In this document: positions 1-6,074 of the stretch, one piece after another
How positions within the stretch are numbered: position 1 is the stretch's first letter
Layout: each line of letters starts with the position of its first letter
Origin: Flavobacteriales bacterium
GTDB taxonomy: Bacteria > Bacteroidota > Bacteroidia > Flavobacteriales > Crocinitomicaceae
NCBI GenBank assembly: GCA_947375085.1
Contig: CANCEQ010000147.1
Location: 1-7,589, forward strand
DNA: 7,589 nucleotides
Direction: 5' to 3'
The notes under the pieces: generated by a model
The model's input: the letters and a program-made list of their open reading frames with translations, nothing else
Database searches by the model: none
Told to the model about the DNA's origin: nothing
Position numbers and translations under genes: made by a program

Positions 1-1402
1 CATATTTATTTCGATTATCGTCAATTTTATTTTCATTATTTATTGATGATTTTGTTTTTTCTTGATTGTTTGTGAAGTTGTCTGCTGCTTTTTGAAAAGG
101 TATATTAGCATATTTCTCTAAATCAAATTTATTTGAACTTGCAATTAACTTTAGTATTCTATTCCATACAGCTATTATTTCATTGTCATTTGAGTAAATT
201 AATAAAATGTTTTTTATTTCTCTTAATGAAAGAGTTATGATAGCTTCATTATTAAGGTGTTTTATTAAATAATGTAGAGCTGCAATTTCACCTTCTAATT
301 CTGAATTTTTTAAAACAGTTTCATTTATTTTACCCGTGTTTTTGTATTGAGCTATTCCTAACCAGGCATGAGCTTTCATCTTTTGTAAATAAAAAGAATT
401 TTTAAATTCTTTTTCTAAAAGAAAAATAGAATAAAGTGCATTTGCATATTGAGCATCTAATATGTCAGTTCTTATACTCTCAAATCTTGATACATTTCTG
501 ATATAATTGAATTTTTCTTCTCCAAACTTATATATATCGCTACCCCAATTTAAAAAAGATACAATATTCTTTGAAATTTGTTCTTTTCTGTTTTTTATAT
601 TTGGATGAGAGCTTTCGGTATCGTCGTAATTTTCAATTGCTCTTATTTCGTATTTTTTAGATGGGTAATAAAATTCTGGTATATAAAAAAGTTCATTATT
701 AAAATAAGATTTAGGAAATTCAATCTCATCAAAAGGTAAATAGGAATACATTAGCACATCAAATGTAGGAGTTAATTCCTCTTTACTATATCCAGCATCA
801 TAATAATATTTTAAACCGATTTTATCAGCTTCAATTTCTACATCCTTAGAGTAAACGCTCATTTGGCGAATATTATTTTGATAATTCCGGCTTCTAAATT
901 CAAATGATTCAATCACATGTTTTTCTTTATAATGTGCAATTTCATGGCCTATAACAAATGCTAATTGAGCTTCATTTGAAAGCTGAGAAATTAATCCAGT
1001 AGTAACAAAAACAATTCCTTGATCTGTAGAAAATGCATTTACTTCATTTGATTTGATTGTATAAAAACGTAATTTTTTAAATAAATCTTGTTCATTTGTT
1101 AAAAGTTTTTCAGCTATTCTAGTTATATATTCAGAAATTTCATCGCCATAAACCACCATTCCAGAATGCAATAATTGATCTATTCCATAATAAATACTTT
1201 CTAAAAATATTTTTTCTTGAACTTTTGTAAGATTTTTATGCTCCCCTTTATCAATTTGAATTTTAATTTTCTCTGAAGTAGAAGAAGAAAAATCATTAGG
1301 CATATCTCCTCTAGATGTTAATGTTTTATATTCATTAAAATTTTGTTGAGAATAAAGACACACATTTAAAAATATAAACACCAAAAAATTTAATATTTTC
1401 AT
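1..1402 (-). CDS. Secreted M48-family zinc metalloprotease, C-terminus cut by the window edge
   Basis: An open frame of 467 codons runs leftward from the ATG at 1400-1402 and leaves the window without a stop, so the C-terminus is missing. Residues 1-18 form a signal peptide (short hydrophobic core, likely cleavage at LYS|QQ), so the enzyme should act in the periplasm or at the outer membrane. Residues 153-157 read HEIAH, the zinc-binding HExxH of gluzincins, within GHEIAHYKEKH. The third ligand is expected to be E189 of EIEAD (189-193), the ExxAD signature of peptidase family M48. The 'NAFS' stretch near 122-125 and 'VTTGLI' near 133-138 also fit M48. From about residue 290 the protein becomes a predominantly helical, TPR-like region, ending near the edge in an Asn/Lys/Ser-rich stretch. 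The layout recalls BepA (YfgC), a periplasmic M48 plus TPR protease for outer-membrane protein quality control; that match is inference. It lies 42 bp downstream of nadE and is probably co-transcribed. Confidence 0.88.
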   Translation of the reverse strand, partial: MKILNFLVFIFLNVCLYSQQNFNEYKTLTSRGDMPNDFSSSTSEKIKIQIDKGEHKNLTKVQEKIFLESIYYGIDQLLHSGMVVYGDEISEYITRIAEKLLTNEQDLFKKLRFYTIKSNEVNAFSTDQGIVFVTTGLISQLSNEAQLAFVIGHEIAHYKEKHVIESFEFRSRNYQNNIRQMSVYSKDVEIEADKIGLKYYYDAGYSKEELTPTFDVLMYSYLPFDEIEFPKSYFNNELFYIPEFYYPSKKYEIRAIENYDDTESSHPNIKNRKEQISKNIVSFLNWGSDIYKFGEEKFNYIRNVSRFESIRTDILDAQYANALYSIFLLEKEFKNSFYLQKMKAHAWLGIAQYKNTGKINETVLKNSELEGEIAALHYLIKHLNNEAIITLSLREIKNILLIYSNDNEIIAVWNRILKLIASSNKFDLEKYANIPFQKAADNFTNNQEKTKSSINNENKIDDNRNKY

Positions 1403-1444
1403 AATGACTCTCTATAAGTTTTTTATTACTTTTTGATTGTTAAG

Positions 1445-2227
1445 TTAATTCCCTCTTATTAAGTCCGTTGGGATTTTACATACTGGAATTGGATTCATTT
1501 TATGTTGGTTAATTGTGTTTAATTTAGTATATATATTAAGGACAATTTGTTGTCGTTCCGTTAATTTAGAAATATCTCCATTAAATTCCATTGCCCATTC
1601 AAGTTCAGGATAAGAAGCACCAATTTGATCTTCATCACTTCTACCATCTTCAAATAGTCCGTCTGTAGGTTTAGCAATTATTATTTCTTCTAAAACACCT
1701 ATTTGTTTTGCTAATTTCCACACTTGTGTTTTGGTTAAATCTGCAATTGGACTTATATCAACTCCTCCATCACCATATTTAGTGTAAAAACCAACACCAA
1801 AATCTTCTACTTTATTTCCTGTGCCAGCAACTAGACAGTTATGAGTTTGACCGATTGCATATAATGTTAACATTCTAAGTCTAGATCGGCTATTAGCCAT
1901 TGCTAGTTGGTTAGAAAGTACTTCTTTCGGTAGTGAGTTTTCTATTTTTGAAAAGCTTTCTGTTAAATCTATTTCAATTGAATCAACATTTTTAAAGTTT
2001 GCTTTTAAATGGTTTATATGGTTATTAGCGCGTTCAAATTCTGATTTTGTTTGTCTGATTGGCATACTCAGTACAATTACTTTTTTATTTGTTAATGCGC
2101 ATAAAGTAGATGTAAGAGCAGAATCTATACCTCCTGAAATTCCAATAATAAATCCTGACATGTTTGATTTATCACAATAATCTGTCAACCAGTTTTTTAT
2201 ATGTTCTGAAATTTTTAAAGTGTCCAA
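1445..2227 (-). CDS. nadE: Ammonia-dependent NAD(+) synthetase
   Basis: This enzyme amidates nicotinic acid adenine dinucleotide to NAD with ATP and ammonia, the last step of NAD synthesis, in the cytoplasm. The 260-residue protein is only the synthetase domain; the N-terminal glutaminase domain of the long form is absent. Visible motifs are the N-type ATP-pyrophosphatase P-loop SGGIDS (31-36), the RSRLRM segment (114-119), GTGNKVED (135-142), KYGDGGVDISP (150-160) and the C-terminal HKMNPIP (242-248). The start is TTG at 2225-2227. The frame is closed by the upstream gene's TAA only five codons earlier, and the first in-frame ATG (residue 23) would remove the helix that normally precedes the P-loop in this family. 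ATT directly upstream is a less likely start. It sits between a beta-barrel gene (12 bp upstream) and the M48 protease gene (42 bp downstream). The function is near certain; the exact start is not. Confidence 0.96.
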   Translation of the reverse strand: MDTLKISEHIKNWLTDYCDKSNMSGFIIGISGGIDSALTSTLCALTNKKVIVLSMPIRQTKSEFERANNHINHLKANFKNVDSIEIDLTESFSKIENSLPKEVLSNQLAMANSRSRLRMLTLYAIGQTHNCLVAGTGNKVEDFGVGFYTKYGDGGVDISPIADLTKTQVWKLAKQIGVLEEIIIAKPTDGLFEDGRSDEDQIGASYPELEWAMEFNGDISKLTERQQIVLNIYTKLNTINQHKMNPIPVCKIPTDLIRGN

Positions 2228-2242
2228 AATATTTAATGTTTA
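2225..2242 (-). other. TTG start of nadE in frame with the upstream stop codon
   Basis: Read on the minus strand, the barrel gene's TAA (2240-2242) is followed in the same frame by ACA, TTA, AAT and ATT, then TTG (2225-2227), from which the NadE reading begins. No ATG or GTG occurs between the stop and the conserved NadE N-terminus, and no purine-rich Shine-Dalgarno element is visible. This suggests a non-AUG start, perhaps served by ribosomes that have just ended on the upstream gene. That coupling is inference. Confidence 0.65.
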
Positions 2243-3079
2243 AAATAAAATTGAAATTTTTAGTAATAATTGATTTTGCTTAGCAGGTAGTGAAGAATAT
2301 TTTAAAGCATGATTTGAATTATCAAGTTGAGTTATTACTGACATGTTTTTTTCTTCATCTCCTGTAAGAGCAGAATTTCTACTAATATTAAGAAAGCCAT
2401 AATAATAACCTAATTCAAAAACTAGACTAGTTGTGCCGGTAAAATTCCATTCGGTACCACCACTTATTCCAATAGATCCTTTATATAAAGCTAAATCACG
2501 ATGTGATGATTTCATGTTTTCATTTTTAAGTGGAATAGCTGTCGATGAAGGATTATTTAATATTGCAAATCCATTATCAAAAATCGTATTTCCAAGTAAA
2601 AAACTATTTCTTAAACCAAATTTCCCAAAGTATCTAAAATACCCAATGAATTCTGTTCGAAACAATAGCATTGTAGGTATAGTTAAATAAATTGGTTTTT
2701 CTTTTCTATCTGTAATTTTATAGACTTTTCCGTTTGTAGTATTGAATATATTATCGTTAGAATATTGACTTTTGGTTAAAATTTCAGAATCATTGTATAG
2801 ATAATATAAACTTGAATCAGTTTTAAATTTAATTGTTTCAAAATCAAATTCAATCCCTGTTGAAAAACCAATTGTAGGCGTATAATTATAATTGAAATTC
2901 ATACCTACTGTAAGATCATTTCCAACGCCATCTCGTGATATGAATTTTGTTGTTGGATTAGTGAAATTTAATCCAGTACCAACAATTAAGCCTGCTTGAA
3001 TTTTTTTATTTGCAGCTTCTTGACTAAAATTTTGAAAGTAAAACAATGAAATAAAAATAATTGTTAAAAATTTACTCAT
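2240..3079 (-). CDS. Secreted outer-membrane beta-barrel protein (PorT-like barrel family)
   Basis: The 279-residue protein has a signal peptide (hydrophobic residues 4-15, likely cleavage near NFS|QEA, residue 19). The rest is built of alternating aromatic and polar strands typical of small Bacteroidota outer-membrane barrels: a 'GLIVGTGLNF' strand after the N-terminus, 'IGFSTGIEFDFE', 'YFRYFGKFGLRNSFLLG' and 'SLVFELGYYYGFLN'. It ends LLLKISILF, with the C-terminal aromatic residue recognised by the BAM assembly machine. Length and strand pattern fit the 'outer membrane protein beta-barrel' group that includes PorT/SprT of the type IX secretion system, but I see no residue that proves it is PorT, so no symbol is given. 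It is first in the leftward unit ahead of nadE and is transcribed divergently from gldB. Its ATG (3077-3079) begins a clean signal peptide, which supports that start. Confidence 0.75.
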   Translation of the reverse strand: MSKFLTIIFISLFYFQNFSQEAANKKIQAGLIVGTGLNFTNPTTKFISRDGVGNDLTVGMNFNYNYTPTIGFSTGIEFDFETIKFKTDSSLYYLYNDSEILTKSQYSNDNIFNTTNGKVYKITDRKEKPIYLTIPTMLLFRTEFIGYFRYFGKFGLRNSFLLGNTIFDNGFAILNNPSSTAIPLKNENMKSSHRDLALYKGSIGISGGTEWNFTGTTSLVFELGYYYGFLNISRNSALTGDEEKNMSVITQLDNSNHALKYSSLPAKQNQLLLKISILF

Positions 3080-3095
3080 AATATAAAAATCGTTT

Positions 3096-3124
3096 CAAAT
3101 TGATATTTATGTAATTAAATTCAG
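3096..3124 (-). promoter_or_regulatory. Candidate Bacteroidota promoter for the leftward barrel-nadE-protease unit
   Basis: On the minus strand, TCAATTTG (complement of 3096-3103) matches the Bacteroidota -7 consensus TAnnTTTG at five of its six fixed positions. A CTG (complement of 3122-3124) lies 18 bp upstream, close to the -33 TTG. The predicted start lies about 10 bp before the barrel gene's ATG. The match is imperfect and the region is A+T-rich, so this is a tentative call. Confidence 0.4.
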
Positions 3125-3134
3125 TTCCTTTAAT

Positions 3135-3142
3135 TACTTTTG
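3135..3142 (+). promoter_or_regulatory. Candidate -7 element of the gldB operon promoter
   Basis: TACTTTTG at 3135-3142 is an exact match to the Bacteroidota sigma-A -7 box TAnnTTTG. It lies 22 bp ahead of the gldB ATG, giving a short leader of roughly 15-18 nt. The -33 element is weak: the best candidate is TATG ending at 3111, with 23 bp spacing. It is the only perfect -7 box in the divergent intergenic region and is correctly placed to drive gldB, gldC, the DUF2797 gene and trmB. Confidence 0.55.
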
Positions 3143-3164
3143 AGTGCAATATTAATTAATAATA

Positions 3165-4175
3165 ATGACTCTTAAAAGCTTTTTACTTTTTGCACTTATT
3201 TGTTTCTCAGTATTATCATGTTCAAGAGATCGATTAAAAGTGGATATCGATGATGTTATAATTGACACTGAATTTGTGAATTTAGATTCTATTTTAGTTA
3301 ATACATCTAATTCAGATTTAATTATTAATCACCATACATTAGAAAATAATATAACTGATATTTATAATTATCAACTTGGCTATTGTTTGCAAATTGGTAA
3401 CGTTTCGGATACAGCTTTTGTAAATAGTATTAATCAGTTTAGAAAAGATCAAGCGATTGATAAAATTGAAAAAAGAATTCATTCAAAATTTTCTAATTTA
3501 CAAGTACATAAAAGTGAAATAATTGAAGGATTAAAACATTTAAAATTTCATTTTAAAAAATCAAAAATTCCTAAAAATGTTGTTTTTATGAATTCATTAT
3601 TTCAATCAAATGCTTTTTGTACTGAAAATGAAATTGGAATAGGATTAGAAAGATATTTAGGTAAAGAAACCGATGTAATCAAAAGCCTACCTTCAGAACC
3701 TTTTTATGATTGGATCAAAGAAAGCATGAATTCGGATTTTTTAGTAAGAGATGCTTTATGTTCCTGGATTATGACACATTATGTGCCTGAAAAAGAGGGG
3801 AACCTGGCTGAAAATATTGTGAAATGGGGGAAAATTATCTATTTAACTGAAGCATCTTTGCCTAATAAAAATAAAAACATAATTATAAGATATACTAAGT
3901 CTGATTATGATTGGGCATTGAAAAATGAATTTTCAATTTGGAAATTTTTAGTTGATCAAAAATATCTTTTTAAGATTAATGAGCTTATAGAATCTAATTT
4001 TTTAAAAGAGGCTCCTTTCACTACTGGATTACCATCTGAAAGTCCTGATCGATTAGGTCAATTTATTGGATGGAGGATGGTTCAAAATTTTATGAATAAA
4101 AATGATGTTACTTTAAATGAGTTACTTAAAACACCTTATAATACAATTTTACAAGATTACGAAATAGAAGATTAA
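3165..4175 (+). CDS. gldB: Gliding motility lipoprotein GldB
   Basis: GldB is a Bacteroidota envelope lipoprotein required for gliding in Flavobacterium johnsoniae; its biochemical role is unknown. The 336-residue protein begins with a lipoprotein signal (hydrophobic residues 5-18) and lipobox VLSC, so C19 is the predicted lipidated residue. Family hallmarks follow in order: IGIGLERYLGKETD (157-170), a helical stretch WGKIIYLTEASLP (221-233), RYTKSDYDWALKNEFSIW (242-259), APFTTGLPSESPDRLGQF (283-300), and the terminal IGWRMVQNFM (301-310), which is close to the GWQIV-type ending I know from GldB proteins. Length is near the family norm. It is first in a plus-strand operon, with gldC starting 2 bp after its stop. 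The fold resembles a zincin-like peptidase without an HExxH site (see findings). The start at 3165 gives the expected short lipoprotein signal. Confidence 0.93.
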   Translation: MTLKSFLLFALICFSVLSCSRDRLKVDIDDVIIDTEFVNLDSILVNTSNSDLIINHHTLENNITDIYNYQLGYCLQIGNVSDTAFVNSINQFRKDQAIDKIEKRIHSKFSNLQVHKSEIIEGLKHLKFHFKKSKIPKNVVFMNSLFQSNAFCTENEIGIGLERYLGKETDVIKSLPSEPFYDWIKESMNSDFLVRDALCSWIMTHYVPEKEGNLAENIVKWGKIIYLTEASLPNKNKNIIIRYTKSDYDWALKNEFSIWKFLVDQKYLFKINELIESNFLKEAPFTTGLPSESPDRLGQFIGWRMVQNFMNKNDVTLNELLKTPYNTILQDYEIED

Positions 4176-4177
4176 TT

Positions 4178-4531
4178 ATGGAAGAAGATAAAATTATAAA
4201 AACATCCGAGATTTCAATAAAAGTTGGTTTAAATGAAAATAATTTACCAATTGGAATGAAATGGACTGCAACTGATGGTAATATTGAAAATGAAGATGCT
4301 AAAGCAATGTTATTATCTCTCTGGGATCCCAAAGAAAATAACACGATGAGAATTGATTTGTGGACTAAAGATATGACAATAGACGAAATGAAACAATTTT
4401 TTCATCAAACTTTGCTGACATTAGCAGATTCATTTGAAAAAGCTACCGGCGAATCAAATATATGTGAAGATTTAAGAGATTATTGTTATCATTTCGCTGA
4501 TAAAATGAATATACTTCCCGAAAAAGAGTAA
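4178..4531 (+). CDS. gldC: Gliding motility protein GldC
   Basis: The 117-residue soluble protein has no signal peptide or membrane segment. It matches the GldC family along its length: a first strand EISIKVGLNENNLP (11-24), then IGMKWTATDG (25-34), a KAMLLSLWDPKE stretch (42-53), the diagnostic RIDLWTKDMTIDEMKQF (58-74), and a C-terminal helical part ending in a short acidic tail. In F. johnsoniae gldC lies directly after gldB; loss of GldC is known to give a milder gliding phenotype than loss of GldB. Here it starts 2 bp after the gldB stop and ends 1 bp before the DUF2797 gene, so it is certainly in the same transcript. The biochemical function is unknown. Its cytoplasmic character next to an envelope lipoprotein suggests that it does not contact GldB directly, which is inference. 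Confidence 0.93.
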   Translation: MEEDKIIKTSEISIKVGLNENNLPIGMKWTATDGNIENEDAKAMLLSLWDPKENNTMRIDLWTKDMTIDEMKQFFHQTLLTLADSFEKATGESNICEDLRDYCYHFADKMNILPEKE

Positions 4532-4532
4532 T

Positions 4533-5321
4533 ATGAAAGGTATTCATAAAATGACGGTTTCAATTGATAATGGTGGTATTCAATATATATTTAATTCATC
4601 AATTAAAACTAATATGAATGATTTGATAGGAAAACATGTTAAATTTTTTTGGAATGGAGATGTTTTTTGTCAATGTTGTTCAACTAAAATAAAAAAAACA
4701 TTTGGAGAAGGTTTTTGTTATTCATGTTTTATTTCGGCTCCAGAAGCAACTGAATGTACAATTAGACCAGAATTATGTAGAGCACACCTTGGAGAGGGGA
4801 GAAATGTAGAGTGGGAAGAAAAGAATCATAATCAACCTCATGTAGTTTATTTAGCTGCTTCAGATAAAATTAAAGTTGGAGTAACAAGAATGACTCAAAT
4901 TCCAACACGTTGGATTGATCAAGGAGCCTCTTCAGCTATTCGTTTAGCCGAAACACCTAATAGATATGAAGCTGGCGTATTAGAAGTTGCTTTAAAAAAT
5001 TATTTTTCAGATAAAACTAATTGGCAGAGAATGTTAAAAAATGAAATAGATAATTCAATTAATTTAGTTGATGAAAAATGGAATTTACATGATCAATTGC
5101 CTAAAGATCTAACAAGATTTTTTTCTGAAAATGATGAAGTAATTAATTTAAATTATCCTGTCATAAATTATCCTATCAAAGTGACAAGTTTAAGTTTTGA
5201 TAAAACGCCACTTATTGAGGGGGTATTGCAAGGAGTAAAAGGACAATATTTAATTTTTGAAGAGGGTAAAGTCGTAAATATTAGAAAACATACTGGATAT
5301 TCAATTAATCTGATTGATTGA
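4533..5321 (+). CDS. DUF2797 family protein with zinc ribbon and GIY-YIG-like core
   Basis: This 262-residue protein is recognisable as the DUF2797 family and has no known function. The N-terminal third holds a likely zinc ribbon, C46/C48/C49 with C62-x2-C65, followed by C75, C82 and H85, which may bind a second metal. The central part, HVVYLAASDKIKVGVTR (103-119), RWIDQGA (126-132) and NRYEAGVLEVALK (143-155), has the shape of GIY-YIG-type domains: a 'VYLA' strand, a 'KVGVTR' strand, an Arg on the next helix (R126) and a Glu on the following helix (E151). No signal peptide is present, so it should be cytoplasmic. A C-terminal part of about 100 residues carries further strands. It starts 1 bp after gldC; a second possible start is M7. 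Any nuclease or RNA/DNA-binding role is inference from fold resemblance. Confidence 0.85.
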   Translation: MKGIHKMTVSIDNGGIQYIFNSSIKTNMNDLIGKHVKFFWNGDVFCQCCSTKIKKTFGEGFCYSCFISAPEATECTIRPELCRAHLGEGRNVEWEEKNHNQPHVVYLAASDKIKVGVTRMTQIPTRWIDQGASSAIRLAETPNRYEAGVLEVALKNYFSDKTNWQRMLKNEIDNSINLVDEKWNLHDQLPKDLTRFFSENDEVINLNYPVINYPIKVTSLSFDKTPLIEGVLQGVKGQYLIFEEGKVVNIRKHTGYSINLID

Positions 5322-5341
5322 ATATCTTTATATTTTAAATT

Positions 5342-6007
5342 ATGGGCAAAGATAAATTAAGAAGATTTGCAGCAGTAAAAGAGTTTCCTAACTTTTTTGA
5401 ACCAGTTATCGGGGAAGAATATCATTTAAAAGGAAATTGGAATAAAAATTTTTTCCATAATGATAATCCTATTGTTTTGGAACTTGGATGTGGTAAAGGT
5501 GAGTATTCAGTTGGTTTAGCTAAGCATTTTCCAAATAAAAATTTTATAGGATGCGATATTAAAGGAAATAGAATGTACATTGGCGCAACTGAAGCTTTAG
5601 ATAACAACATGAATAATGTTGCTTTTTTAAGGACTAAAATTGACTTTATCAATGATTGTTTTTCTGAAAATGAGATAGATGAAATTTGGTTAACATTCTC
5701 TGATCCCCAACCTAAAAAACCGAATAAAAGATTAAGTTCAATTCCTTTTATTAATAGATACAGAAAGTTTTTAAAACCAGGAGGTATTATTCATATGAAA
5801 ACTGATAGTGATTTACTTTTTGAATTTACTGAAAATGAAATTAAAGAGAATTACAAATTACTTGAATTGACTTGGGATTTATACAATGAATTACCTGAAA
5901 ATTTAGACCCTGTTACTAAAGATATTTTCCATATTAAAACACATTATGAAAAATTATTTACAAGTAAAGGAAGTGTAATTAAGTATTGTAAATTTCAAAT
6001 TTCTTAA
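5342..6007 (+). CDS. trmB: tRNA (guanine-N7-)-methyltransferase
   Basis: TrmB transfers a methyl group from S-adenosylmethionine to N7 of G46 in the tRNA variable loop, in the cytoplasm. The 221-residue protein has the Rossmann methyltransferase motif I ELGCGKGEY (47-55), the acidic end of strand 2 at D72 in GCDIKGNRM (70-78), the TrmB signature SDPQPKKPNKR (120-130), LKPGGIIHMKTDSD (144-157) and the C-terminal IKTHYEKLF (198-206), part of the T-x-Y-E element that helps bind guanine and tRNA. Length and N-terminus (MGKDKLRRF) fit Bacteroidota TrmB, which supports the ATG at 5342. It lies 20 bp after the DUF2797 gene and is the last gene of the gldB operon, followed by a strong terminator. No key residue appears to be missing. 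Confidence 0.96.
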   Translation: MGKDKLRRFAAVKEFPNFFEPVIGEEYHLKGNWNKNFFHNDNPIVLELGCGKGEYSVGLAKHFPNKNFIGCDIKGNRMYIGATEALDNNMNNVAFLRTKIDFINDCFSENEIDEIWLTFSDPQPKKPNKRLSSIPFINRYRKFLKPGGIIHMKTDSDLLFEFTENEIKENYKLLELTWDLYNELPENLDPVTKDIFHIKTHYEKLFTSKGSVIKYCKFQIS

Positions 6008-6017
6008 TTAGATATTA

Positions 6018-6064
6018 TACCAAAAAAAATGGCTACTCTTTTGAGTAGCCATTTTTTTTTGGTA
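6018..6064. terminator. Bidirectional intrinsic terminator between trmB and the OmpA-family gene
   Basis: The core arms ATGGCTACTC (6029-6038) and GAGTAGCCAT (6043-6052) are perfectly complementary around a TTTT loop (6039-6042). The stem extends through an A tract (6022-6029) facing a T tract (6052-6060), and after one bulged T through TACC (6018-6021) and GGTA (6061-6064). Read on either strand the G+C-containing stem is followed by a T run, so it can stop both convergent transcripts. It begins 10 bp after the trmB stop and ends 10 bp before the other gene's stop. Confidence 0.93.
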
Positions 6065-6074
6065 ATGTTTTTAC

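Noticed and set aside
1403..1444. Separate promoter for the M48 protease in the gap after nadE
   Set aside because: No TAnnTTTG-like box is present on the minus strand in these 42 bp, and no terminator hairpin separates the genes.
2433..2690. 85-codon plus-strand open frame inside the beta-barrel gene
   Set aside because: It lies wholly antisense to a gene with a clear signal peptide and barrel pattern, has no recognisable motif, and no promoter or partner gene is visible.
3150..3161. 12-bp palindrome TATTAATTAATA just before gldB, as a possible operator
   Set aside because: It is made only of A and T in a very A+T-rich spacer, where such palindromes are common by chance; no second copy was seen near the other promoter.
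4126..4344. Minus-strand open frame across the gldB-gldC junction
   Set aside because: It is antisense to two well-supported family members and reads as a complement shadow of A+T-rich coding sequence.
5323..5330. TATCTTTA as a -7 box for a separate trmB promoter
   Set aside because: It lacks the final G of TAnnTTTG, has no TTG at the right distance upstream, and the 20-bp gap is better explained by operon co-transcription.
5422..5652. Minus-strand open frame inside trmB
   Set aside because: It is opposite the conserved methyltransferase motifs and has no features of its own.
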